Source: Bacillota bacterium
GTDB lineage: Bacteria > Bacillota > Clostridia > Peptostreptococcales > Anaerovoracaceae
DNA length: 17,528 nucleotides
Assembly (NCBI GenBank): GCA_017386805.1
Contig: JAFOGM010000045.1
Location: 1-17,528 of the forward strand
Reading direction: 5' to 3'
In this document: positions 7,685 through 14,450 of the stretch, one piece after another
Layout of the letters: each line of letters begins with the position of its first letter
Numbering within the stretch: position 1 is the stretch's first letter
Notes under the pieces: model-generated
Seen by the model: the letters and a program-made list of their open reading frames with translations, nothing else
What the model was told of the DNA's origin: nothing
Databases searched by the model: none
Made by a program: the position numbers and the translations under genes

Positions 7685-8836
7685 ATGGAAGATAACAGAA
7701 ACAAGGGAAGAAGCCAGCTTTTGGCGATTATTCTGGTGGTTATTCTGGCTGCCGGCGCCGGATTCGGCGGCGGGGTTGCCTCAGTGTATCTGGCGGCCAC
7801 CTATTTCCCGGATCTGATGCCTACGGTGATCTACCGCAATGGAGATGTGACCATCGAGGCGGTGGATACGCTGGATGTTGGTGAAGCCATTTACGAAAAA
7901 GTGGAACCTTCCGTGGTGGGGATCAGCACCATTTCGGAGCAGCAGGTAGCCACATTCTTTGGCTGGGGAAGTCAGACCCAGCTGGTGAGAGGGATCGGAA
8001 CAGGGTTCATCGTGGATGAATCCGGTTATATCCTGACCAATTCTCACGTGGTCAACGACGGCCAGACCAAAACTCTGACCGTGAGCCTCACTGACGGCCG
8101 TGAAATCAACGGTACCGTTCTGTGGAACGACAGTACTCTGGATCTGGCGGTAGTCAAGATCGAAGCGGACAATTTACAGGCAGCGGAACTGGGGGATTCC
8201 GATGAAATCGCCATCGGACAATATGCCGGAGCCATTGGAAATCCCATGAGCATGGAATTCAGCCGCTCTTTCACCCAAGGTGTGATCAGCGGTCTGAACC
8301 GTACCATCACCGTTACCGACGGGACAAAGCAGACTACCATGGAAAATCTGATCCAGACCGATGCTACCATCAACTCCGGAAACTCCGGCGGCCCGCTGTT
8401 AAATGCCAAGGGACAGGTCATCGGGATCAACAGCGCCAAGATGACTTCGGCAGAAGGACTGGGCTTTGCCATTCCCATCAACACAGCTATGCCCATCGTG
8501 GAAGAGATCCAGAGCAAGGGTGAGTTCACCAAAGCCTATATCGGAATCAGCGGCTTGGACCTGTCCACCTATCTGGGCAGCTATCCCAACCAGGACTTCG
8601 GTGTGAAGAGCGGTGTTCTGGTAGCAGAAGTCACTCCCGGCATGGGTGCGGAAGAAGCGGGTCTGAAGACCTACGATGTCATTACAGAAATCAATGGAAC
8701 CACCATCACAGGAATGAATTCGCTGAATGCCCAGCTGGTGAAATATCGTCCCGGCGACACCATCGAAGTCACCTACTATCGCGATAAGACCAAACATGTG
8801 GCTGACGTCATGCTGATGACAGGAAGCAATATATAA
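7685..8836 (+). CDS. htrA: HtrA/DegP-like membrane-anchored serine protease
   Basis: This is a surface quality-control protease. It has a short cytoplasmic N-terminus, one membrane segment (about residues 12-38), a trypsin-like domain with catalytic His121 (TNSHVVND), Asp153 (DSTLDLAV) and Ser234 (NSGNSGGPL), and a single C-terminal PDZ domain (about 285-383, GVLVAEVTPGMGAEEAGL). The ATG at 7685 is preferred over the ATG at 7679 because AGGGGG (7671-7676) is 8 bases away from the first and only 2 from the second. The protein has 383 residues. In Firmicutes such proteins are often induced by envelope stress; its position between walJ and rlmH matches the Bacillus order. Confidence 0.95.
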   Translation: MEDNRNKGRSQLLAIILVVILAAGAGFGGGVASVYLAATYFPDLMPTVIYRNGDVTIEAVDTLDVGEAIYEKVEPSVVGISTISEQQVATFFGWGSQTQLVRGIGTGFIVDESGYILTNSHVVNDGQTKTLTVSLTDGREINGTVLWNDSTLDLAVVKIEADNLQAAELGDSDEIAIGQYAGAIGNPMSMEFSRSFTQGVISGLNRTITVTDGTKQTTMENLIQTDATINSGNSGGPLLNAKGQVIGINSAKMTSAEGLGFAIPINTAMPIVEEIQSKGEFTKAYIGISGLDLSTYLGSYPNQDFGVKSGVLVAEVTPGMGAEEAGLKTYDVITEINGTTITGMNSLNAQLVKYRPGDTIEVTYYRDKTKHVADVMLMTGSNI

Positions 8837-8847
8837 AGGAATAAACA

Positions 8848-9327
8848 ATGAATATTACGGTATTATGTATCGGAAAATTAAAGGAAAAATACTGGACCGA
8901 CGCCATTGCGGAATACAGTAAGCGGCTGTCCCGGTTCTGCAGTTTGACCATCCAGGAACTGAAGGAAGAACGACTTCCTGACAACGCCTCTCCGGCCCAG
9001 GAGCAGGCGGTCATCGAAGCGGAAGGGGAAAACCTCTTGAAGCACATCCGCAATACCAGCTATGTGATTGCTCTGGATGTGAAGGGAAAGGGCTTATCTT
9101 CGGAGCAGCTGGCGCAGAAGATCGATCAGTTGGGCGTTCAGGGTTCCAGCGATGTGGTCTTCGTCATCGGCGGCTCTCTGGGACTTTCCCAGAAGCTTTT
9201 GGCCCGGGCAGATTTCAAGCTGTCCTTCAGCGCTATGACCTTCCCCCATCAGATGATGCGGGTGATCCTGCTGGAACAGGTCTACCGCGCCTTCAAAATC
9301 AACCGCAACGAAGCGTATCATAAGTAG
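8848..9327 (+). CDS. rlmH: 23S rRNA pseudouridine-1915 N3-methyltransferase RlmH
   Basis: RlmH uses S-adenosylmethionine to methylate pseudouridine 1915 in helix 69 of 23S rRNA on assembled 70S ribosomes. It is a small SPOUT (knotted) methyltransferase. The 159-residue length is exactly typical. The SAM-pocket motif FVIGGSLGLS (105-114) and the signature C-terminus (LSFSAMTFPHQMMR followed by LEQVYRAFKINRNEAYHK) are intact. The gene starts 11 bases after htrA with an AAAGGA SD and is followed by a strong terminator, so it ends the walJ operon. Confidence 0.98.
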   Translation: MNITVLCIGKLKEKYWTDAIAEYSKRLSRFCSLTIQELKEERLPDNASPAQEQAVIEAEGENLLKHIRNTSYVIALDVKGKGLSSEQLAQKIDQLGVQGSSDVVFVIGGSLGLSQKLLARADFKLSFSAMTFPHQMMRVILLEQVYRAFKINRNEAYHK

Positions 9328-9343
9328 GGCCACGGCCCGCGGC

Positions 9344-9367
9344 AACCCCGCCTTCGGCGGGGTTTTT
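9344..9367 (+). terminator. Terminator after rlmH, directly before the next gene's RBS
   Basis: A perfect 9-bp stem AACCCCGCC / GGCGGGGTT with a 3-base loop is followed by TTTTT. It ends only 13 bases before the next start codon at 9381, so the SD AAAGGAGG lies immediately downstream. Confidence 0.9.
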
Positions 9368-9380
9368 CAAAGGAGGAACT

Positions 9381-9971
9381 ATGATTTACAACTGTTACGA
9401 TGCAGAGGACCGCGCCATTATGCGTACCGCCGACCGCATGGCGGCGGCTGCCAGAACGGCACCCAAGGCCTCGGGGACGGATCACTTATACTGTGCCATC
9501 ATCGACGGCGAAGAGAAGGCGAAGCTGGCGGAAGCCATGCGCCAGTACGGAGCCAAGTGGGGCTATGACTTTATTTCCCGCGATGGAGACAATCTGGATT
9601 TCGCACGCTGCGTGGTGATCCTGGGAATGATCGGTCAGCCTCTGGGTCTGAGAGACTGCGGCTACTGCGGTCACGAAAGCTGCGGCGCCTGCATGAAAGC
9701 TGGCAGCCGCTGCGCCCACAATATCATCGACTTGGGGATTGCCGTGGGATCGGCGGTATCTGTGGCTGCCGATGACCGCATCGATAACCGTGTTTTATAT
9801 TCCGCGGGACGGGTTGCCATGGAAATCGGCTTACTTCCGAAGGAGGTCAGCGACGCTGTGGGGATCCCGCTTTCGGTGACTTCCAAGAACGCGTTCTTTG
9901 ACCGGGGAAGCAGCGACAATGAAGCGATGCTGAAGCGGGAGATGGAACGCCGCGGAAAAAACCGTGCATAA
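9381..9971 (+). CDS. DUF2148 ferredoxin-domain-like cysteine-rich protein
   Basis: The protein matches what I recall of the DUF2148 family, often labelled ferredoxin domain-containing; its function is not established. It has 196 residues, no signal peptide and no membrane segment. The central cysteine cluster is CGYCGHESCGAC (Cys 93, 96, 101, 104) plus Cys111, a pattern suited to an iron-sulfur cluster or zinc. Gly-rich segments around 80-90 and 119-130 surround it. The SD AAAGGAGG is ideal. A terminator lies directly upstream and no promoter fits between it and the ATG, so transcription must come from read-through or from a promoter inside rlmH. The next gene lies 146 bases downstream with its own promoter. 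Confidence 0.8.
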   Translation: MIYNCYDAEDRAIMRTADRMAAAARTAPKASGTDHLYCAIIDGEEKAKLAEAMRQYGAKWGYDFISRDGDNLDFARCVVILGMIGQPLGLRDCGYCGHESCGACMKAGSRCAHNIIDLGIAVGSAVSVAADDRIDNRVLYSAGRVAMEIGLLPKEVSDAVGIPLSVTSKNAFFDRGSSDNEAMLKREMERRGKNRA

Positions 9972-10003
9972 ATTCAAAAATATACATGAAATAACCCGAT
10001 AAT

Positions 10004-10077
10004 CATGCATAATATTCAAAAAATATTTTGCAAAACGCATAAATATGCTTGCTTTTGGTATAGACCAGGTATATACT
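10004..10077 (+). promoter_or_regulatory. AT-rich promoter region of the ABC transporter operon
   Basis: TTGCTT (10049-10054) and TATACT (10072-10077) are 17 bases apart and form a plausible sigma-A promoter. Upstream, a very AT-rich tract carries dyads: AAAATATTTT (10020-10029) and GCATA-AA-TATGC (10037-10048). CATGCATAATATTCAAA (10004-10020) resembles an ArgR box but is one base short in the centre. Control by an amino-acid-responsive repressor is possible but not shown. Confidence 0.5.
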
Positions 10078-10117
10078 AAAGAAGTCAAACCAAATCAATC
10101 ACTGGAGGTTATTTCAA

Positions 10118-10795
10118 ATGTTAGAAACCATCATCAAGTTACTCTCGCAATATTGGTTTCTGTTTCTGAAAGGGGCGGGGATGACCCTTCTGCTTTCAGC
10201 GATCACAGTACTCTGCAGCTCCGTCATCGGATCGCTGTTTGCTATTTTGCGTATGTCCAACTGGAAAGTGGGTAAGGTAAAGCCTCTGGCCATGCTGATG
10301 ACCGCTTACATCGAAGTCATTCGAGGAACACCGATGCTGGTACAGCTGTACTTCTTCTACTTCGGTCTTCCGAAACTGATCCCTCAGCTGGACAGTGCTT
10401 TTATCAGTATCACCATCGCTTGTATCGTTAACAGTGTGGCTTATGTAGCTGAGATCATCCGTGCAGGGATCCAGGCCGTGGACAAAGGCCAGACCGAGGC
10501 GGCCAGAAGCTTGGGTATGAATCAGCGTCAGACCATGATCAAGATCATCATCCCTCAGGCTACCAAGAACGTATTGCCGGCGCTTTGCAATGAATTCGTT
10601 ACCGTAATCAAGGAAACTTCCATCGCTTGTACCTTCTTCGTAGGGGAACTGATGACCACCTACAAGACCATGACCGCGGCACTGTATCTGACCATTGAGC
10701 CGCTGATCATTGTAGCAGCGATTTATTTCTTCCTGAACTTCACCTTATCCAAGGCGATTGCAGCATTCGAAAGGAGATTACAGAGCGGTGATTAA
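10118..10795 (+). CDS. Polar amino-acid ABC transporter permease
   Basis: This 225-residue integral membrane protein belongs to the His/Glu/Gln-type (PAAT) permease family. It has several membrane segments (about 18-43, 58-80, 92-112, 187-213) and the cytoplasmic EAA loop that contacts the ATPase (EAARSLGMNQRQTMIKIIIP, 127-146). The conserved segment IEVIRGTPMLVQLYFFYFGL is typical. The SD is TGGAGG, 9 bases upstream. Its last 8 bases overlap the ATPase gene, so the two are translationally coupled. No substrate-binding protein gene is present next to it, so the substrate cannot be assigned. Confidence 0.93.
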   Translation: MLETIIKLLSQYWFLFLKGAGMTLLLSAITVLCSSVIGSLFAILRMSNWKVGKVKPLAMLMTAYIEVIRGTPMLVQLYFFYFGLPKLIPQLDSAFISITIACIVNSVAYVAEIIRAGIQAVDKGQTEAARSLGMNQRQTMIKIIIPQATKNVLPALCNEFVTVIKETSIACTFFVGELMTTYKTMTAALYLTIEPLIIVAAIYFFLNFTLSKAIAAFERRLQSGD

Positions 10796-11510
10796 AGTAG
10801 TAGATTTACATAAAAGCTTCGGCGACCTTCACGTACTGAAAGGCGTCAATGAACATATCAAAAAAGGGGAAGTTGTCTCTGTGATCGGTCCTTCCGGAAG
10901 TGGTAAGAGCACCTTCCTGAGATGCCTGAACCTGCTGGAAACTCCGGAAGAAGGACACATCATCTTCGACGGTACCGACATCACTGACGAAAAGATCGAC
11001 ATCAATGTTCACCGTCAGAAAATGGGGATGGTATTCCAGCACTTCAACGTATTCCCTCATATTACTGTAAAGGAAAACATCACTTTGGCTCCCACTCTGG
11101 TGAAGAAAGTTCCCCAGAAGGAAGCAGATATCCAGGCTATGGAACTGCTGGCCCGCGTCGGTTTGGCGGATAAGGCCAAGGAATATCCCAGACGTCTGTC
11201 CGGCGGACAGAAACAGCGTCTGGCCATCGTTCGTGCCCTGGCTATGAATCCGGATGTAATGCTCTTCGACGAACCCACCTCTGCGCTGGACCCGGAAATG
11301 GTAGGCGAAGTACTGGCTGTAATCAAGGAACTGACCAAGACCGGTATGACCTGTGTCATCGTAACCCACGAAATGGGCTTCGCAAGAGAAGTTTCCGACC
11401 GTGTCCTCTTCATGGATGAAGGGATCATCATGGAAAGCGGTACTCCGGAAGAAGTCTTCGATCATCCGAAGAATCCCAGAACCAAGGACTTCCTGAGCAA
11501 GGTTCTGTAA
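10788..11510 (+). CDS. Polar amino-acid ABC transporter ATP-binding protein
   Basis: This is the nucleotide-binding subunit that drives the preceding permease. All ABC motifs are intact: Walker A GPSGSGKST (34-42), Q-loop Gln84 in MVFQHFNVFPH, signature LSGGQ (137-141), Walker B VMLFDE (157-162) and switch His194 in VTHEM. The GTG at 10788 is taken as start because family members begin with I/V-K-V-x-x-L-x-K-S-F and AAAGGAG lies 11 bases upstream; an ATG 30 bases earlier would add residues unlike the family. It has 240 residues, the usual size for GlnQ-type ATPases. It overlaps the permease gene by 8 bases and is followed by a strong terminator. Confidence 0.95.
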   Translation: MIKVVDLHKSFGDLHVLKGVNEHIKKGEVVSVIGPSGSGKSTFLRCLNLLETPEEGHIIFDGTDITDEKIDINVHRQKMGMVFQHFNVFPHITVKENITLAPTLVKKVPQKEADIQAMELLARVGLADKAKEYPRRLSGGQKQRLAIVRALAMNPDVMLFDEPTSALDPEMVGEVLAVIKELTKTGMTCVIVTHEMGFAREVSDRVLFMDEGIIMESGTPEEVFDHPKNPRTKDFLSKVL

Positions 11511-11520
11511 ATGAAAAAGA

Positions 11521-11551
11521 AAATCCCGATCCGTATGGATCGGGATTTTTT
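11521..11551. terminator. Bidirectional terminator between the ABC operon and the PAP2 gene
   Basis: A perfect 12-bp stem AAATCCCGATCC / GGATCGGGATTT with loop GTAT is followed on the + strand by a T run (11546-11551). On the - strand it is followed by TTTTCTTTTT. It can therefore end transcripts from both converging units. Confidence 0.93.
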
Positions 11552-11581
11552 GTGCAATCAATCAAAGCTGTCCGTTGAGGA

Positions 11582-12289
11582 TTACAGCCGTTGGATCAGT
11601 TTCGAGATGGGGGCTAAAAGCGCCAGACCCAAACACCAGGATCCCAGAACATCGGTGGGCCAGTGAACGCCTACGTAGATCCGGGAGAGGCCCATGATGG
11701 TCAGATACACGGCGAAAAATACACAGAGAACCACAGTCAAACCGTCGCCGGGAGAAGGACGATGGAGGACAGAACCGCGGAAGCGGGCTGCCGGTCCCAG
11801 CTGGTAGGATGTGAGGGAACTGCGGTAAGCTGTGCGGTGATAATGGAGCAGGAGCAGGATCAAGGTTCCCCAGACCAGGAGAGAGGTGAGGGTATGACCG
11901 CTGGGATAGCTGAAGCCATCCTGTTCCACCAGATGGAGCGCTGCATCGGGGCGAATTCGTTCGATCTGGTACTTCAGAGGCTGATAGCAGCCAATGGAAA
12001 GCAGAGCGCTTCCGGTGAGAGGAAGGCCGAACCATTTCCGCGTTTTGGGGATGATCAGAAGAAGCGCACAGATGACGGTGACACCTTGCCAGTTGCCGCT
12101 GTAGGTCAGCGGGTTCACGATGGCGGTGAGAGCGTCACAGCGCAGAGAAAATGCGAATTGTTGTATGGACTGATCGAAAGAAATAACCCAGGGAAGCTCC
12201 TGGATCACAGAGAAGGTGATCAGACCAAAGAGAGCCAGGAAAATCACAAATTGAACCAGCCAAAGGGGGAAGGTACGGGTGGATTTCAT
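11582..12289 (-). CDS. PAP2-family membrane phosphatase
   Basis: This is the only minus-strand gene. It encodes a 235-residue multi-pass membrane protein with the three-part phosphatidic acid phosphatase type 2 active site: KYQIERIRP (106-114, KX6RP), YPSGH (128-132, nucleophile-supporting His132) and SRIYVGVHWPTD (202-213, catalytic His209 and Asp213). Such enzymes remove phosphate from undecaprenyl pyrophosphate, phosphatidylglycerophosphate or phosphatidic acid; the substrate cannot be told from sequence. About 50 residues between the second and third motifs include a Pro/Arg-rich loop (about 160-183). The SD AAAGGA lies upstream on the minus strand. The gene shares its promoter region with plsC, a lipid-synthesis neighbour transcribed the other way. 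Confidence 0.92.
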   Translation of the reverse strand: MKSTRTFPLWLVQFVIFLALFGLITFSVIQELPWVISFDQSIQQFAFSLRCDALTAIVNPLTYSGNWQGVTVICALLLIIPKTRKWFGLPLTGSALLSIGCYQPLKYQIERIRPDAALHLVEQDGFSYPSGHTLTSLLVWGTLILLLLHYHRTAYRSSLTSYQLGPAARFRGSVLHRPSPGDGLTVVLCVFFAVYLTIMGLSRIYVGVHWPTDVLGSWCLGLALLAPISKLIQRL

Positions 12290-12343
12290 AAACCTATCCT
12301 TTCCGGGAAAACCCAGTGCAAATCTATACAGTAGTATGGCTTT

Positions 12344-12372
12344 ATTGTAGCTTTTTCAACGGTTGTTGACAA
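12344..12372 (-). promoter_or_regulatory. Promoter of the PAP2 gene
   Basis: Read on the minus strand, TTGTCA (12372-12367) and TACAAT (12349-12344) are separated by exactly 17 bases. The -10 lies 55 bases before the start codon at 12289. Confidence 0.75.
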
Positions 12373-12377
12373 GTCGC

Positions 12378-12406
12378 TTTTCTTGAATTGCATTTTGTGG
12401 TAAAAT
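12378..12406 (+). promoter_or_regulatory. Probable promoter of plsC
   Basis: An extended -10 TGGTAAAAT (TG at 12398, TAAAAT 12401-12406) lies 17 bases from a poor -35 TTTTCT. A perfect TTGACA at 12366-12371 is too far upstream (29 bases) to pair with it. This gives a leader of about 60 bases before the ATG at 12475. Confidence 0.45.
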
Positions 12407-12474
12407 AAAATGTCAGACAGGAGATGCCTTCGGTCTGGAATTACGTTATTTCGTAAAGAAAAGGAGGAAGCGAA

Positions 12475-13239
12475 ATGAAATTGAGCGCTCTTTTGAAAAA
12501 TATAGGATTTGCGGCCTTCGCCTACTGGGATGTGCGGAAGATCCGCGCCAGTCAGAAAAAGATCCAGGCGTACAGAGCCAATGGCCAGTACGATCTGGAA
12601 CGGGAAGAGATCGGTTGGCTGCAGGATACCTGGGGAACCAGCATCATCGAACATGCCGGGGCGAAGATCAACATCGTTGGCCGTGAAAACATTCCGGAAG
12701 AACCCTGCGTTGTGGTTGCCAATCACCAGGGCTATGCGGACATCCCCATTCTGACCCAGGTCATGAAGCACCGCCAGTTTGGCTGTGTGGCAAAGGAAGA
12801 ACTGTCGAAAGTTCCGGTCTTCAATCGACTGATCACCGACGTGCGCAGCGTCTACATTAAGAGAAACGATGCCAGAGCCTCTTTGAGAGCCATCGAAACC
12901 GCCATCGAACATCTGGAACTGGGCTTCTCCATGGCCATCTTCCCGGAAGGGACCAGAAGTCAGGGCCCGGATATGGCGGAATTCAAGAAGGGAAGTCTCC
13001 GACTGGCCACCAAGCCGGGAGCGCCCATCGTTCCGGTGACCATCAGCGGCTCTTACAAGTGCTTTGAAGAACATAAGGTAGTTACAGGAGCGGAAGTGAA
13101 TGTTTATATTCATCCGCCGATCTATACCAAGGATATGGACCGCAAGGAAGCGTCCAACATCGCTGCGGTGGTGGAAGACATCGTCCGTACAAAACTGATG
13201 GAATTGCAGGCTGAGGAAAAAGCCGGAGGAGGAAACTAA
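12475..13239 (+). CDS. plsC: 1-acyl-glycerol-3-phosphate acyltransferase (PlsC family)
   Basis: The protein should transfer an acyl chain to lysophosphatidic acid, making phosphatidic acid at the inner membrane face. The family blocks are present in order: NHQGYAD (His84-X4-Asp89 catalytic pair), SVYIKR (125-130, block II), FPEGTRS (156-162 with Glu158, block III) and VPVTISG (about 186-192, block IV). It has 254 residues, with a weakly hydrophobic N-terminal helix rather than a strong membrane segment. The SD AAAGGAGG is ideal. The nucleotidyltransferase gene follows after one base, so the pair is an operon. A paralogue with a different acyl acceptor remains possible. Confidence 0.9.
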   Translation: MKLSALLKNIGFAAFAYWDVRKIRASQKKIQAYRANGQYDLEREEIGWLQDTWGTSIIEHAGAKINIVGRENIPEEPCVVVANHQGYADIPILTQVMKHRQFGCVAKEELSKVPVFNRLITDVRSVYIKRNDARASLRAIETAIEHLELGFSMAIFPEGTRSQGPDMAEFKKGSLRLATKPGAPIVPVTISGSYKCFEEHKVVTGAEVNVYIHPPIYTKDMDRKEASNIAAVVEDIVRTKLMELQAEEKAGGGN

Positions 13240-13240
13240 T

Positions 13241-14164
13241 ATGAAGAAACCTGTATTACTGATCATGGCTGCAGGCATGGGAAGCCGTTACGGCGGTCTG
13301 AAGCAGATGGACCCGGTAGGTCCCAACGGAGAACTGATCATCGACTTCTCTCTGTACGATGCCTGGAAAGCTGGTTTTGAAAAAGTAGTCTTTGTCATCA
13401 AGCGTGAAATGGAAGAAGACTTCCGCGCGCTGATGGATAACAAAGCAGCGAACAAACTGGACATCGAATATGTATTCCAGGAACTGACCGATCTTCCGGA
13501 AGGCTTTTCTGTACCGGAAGGCCGTGTAAAGCCCTGGGGAACCGGCCATGCCGTACTGGCAGGCCGTCACACCATCGATGGTCCCTTCGCAGTGATCAAC
13601 GCAGACGACTTCTACGGCCGTCAGGCCTTCCAGCATATCTATGATTTCCTGTCCCAGGCAGAAGACGGTGAACAGTATCGTTTCTGCATGGTGGGCTATC
13701 AGATCGAAAACACTTTGACCGAAAACGGTTCCGTAGCCCGCGGTGTATGCTCCGTGGACGAACAGGGCATGTTACAGAACATCGTGGAACGAACCAAGAT
13801 CCAGCGAAACGACGGCGTGATCCAGTTTACTGAAAACGACGGAGAAACCTGGACTGATCTGGAAGAAGGAACCATCGTTTCCATGAATCTGTGGGGCTTC
13901 ACTCACAGCATGATGGTGGAACTGGAAAAAGAATTCCCCAGCTTCCTGGAAAAAGCTCTGGAAAATAATCCACAGAAGGGCGAATACTTCTTACCCTTCG
14001 TGGCAGACGATCTGATCCGCGCAGGAAAAGCCACCGTAAATGTGTTGAAATCAACGGATAAGTGGCACGGTGTCACCTATCGCGAAGACCGTGACAACGT
14101 GGTCAACGCGCTGAAGGAAATGAAGGAACAGGGGATTTATCCCCAGAACCTGTGGATAAAATAG
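13241..14164 (+). CDS. NDP-sugar pyrophosphorylase-like nucleotidyltransferase
   Basis: This 307-residue cytoplasmic enzyme has the Rossmann-like nucleotidyltransferase fold: the NTP-binding loop MAAGMGSRYGGLKQMDPVG (9-27) and the metal-binding VINADDFYG (118-126). It should join a sugar-phosphate or similar phosphate to a nucleotide. The product is unknown; a uridylyl- or cytidylyltransferase for cell-surface polymers is plausible. Its start is one base after the plsC stop, and its SD GGAGGAGG is inside plsC, showing tight coupling with lipid synthesis. The last codons (AAC CTG TGG ATA AAA) contain a perfect DnaA box on the minus strand, at the edge of the downstream cluster. No terminator was seen after it. 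Confidence 0.85.
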   Translation: MKKPVLLIMAAGMGSRYGGLKQMDPVGPNGELIIDFSLYDAWKAGFEKVVFVIKREMEEDFRALMDNKAANKLDIEYVFQELTDLPEGFSVPEGRVKPWGTGHAVLAGRHTIDGPFAVINADDFYGRQAFQHIYDFLSQAEDGEQYRFCMVGYQIENTLTENGSVARGVCSVDEQGMLQNIVERTKIQRNDGVIQFTENDGETWTDLEEGTIVSMNLWGFTHSMMVELEKEFPSFLEKALENNPQKGEYFLPFVADDLIRAGKATVNVLKSTDKWHGVTYREDRDNVVNALKEMKEQGIYPQNLWIK

Positions 14165-14450
14165 CAAGTTTTCCCCAATAAATTCGAAAAAGTCCACAAG
14201 TTATCCACAAACAATCCACAAGTGGACAAAATGTGGATAACTTGTGGATAACCTGTGGATAATGTGGATAGAATTGTGGAAAACCTTTTGATAACTTGTG
14301 GAAAGGAGGAAGGAGCATGAACCTTCCAAGCCAGTTTTTGCAACGGATGGAGGCGATGCTGGGCGATGAGTTCGCCGCCTTCGAACAAAGTTTCCACAGG
14401 GAGCGATACAGTGGATTACGGGCGAACCTGTTGAAAACTTCTGTGGATAA
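14137..14450. other. DnaA-box cluster
   Basis: Six perfect copies of the DnaA box TTATCCACA occur here: + strand 14201-14209; minus strand (TGTGGATAA) 14151-14159, 14232-14240, 14243-14251, 14254-14262 and 14442-14450. One-mismatch copies are at 14137-14145 (TTATCCCCA), 14263-14271 (TGTGGATAG) and 14275-14283 (TGTGGAAAA); weaker ones are at 14190, 14212, 14221 and 14297. A given 9-mer is expected about once per 131 kb on two strands, so this density is not chance. DnaA should bind here. Whether this is an origin, a titration cluster or a regulatory site cannot be told from sequence alone. Confidence 0.9.
14193..14248. repeat. 17-bp perfect inverted repeat inside the DnaA-box cluster
   Basis: The left arm TCCACAAGTTATCCACA (14193-14209) and right arm TGTGGATAACTTGTGGA (14232-14248) are exact reverse complements with a 22-base centre. 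The centre holds a smaller dyad TCCAC-AA-GTGGA (14215-14226). Each arm spans two DnaA-box-like units 11 bases apart. Confidence 0.92.

Noticed and set aside
12286..13278. Long minus-strand reading frame opposite plsC
   Set aside because: It covers the well-supported plsC gene, shows no recognisable domain, and is an antisense shadow.
14190..14305. Short regular repeats as a CRISPR array
   Set aside because: The units are 9-12 bases with no spacers of 25-40 bases, and they match the DnaA box. No cas genes are present.
14296..14319. TTG at 14296 as the rsmF start
   Set aside because: It would place the SD sequence AGGAGG inside the coding region. The ATG at 14317 has a properly spaced SD.
14137..14450. 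Calling the DnaA-box cluster the chromosome origin oriC
   Set aside because: No dnaA or dnaN is adjacent, genes on both sides run in the same direction, and no clear long AT-rich unwinding element is seen. A cluster outside oriC fits better, so it is annotated without an origin claim.
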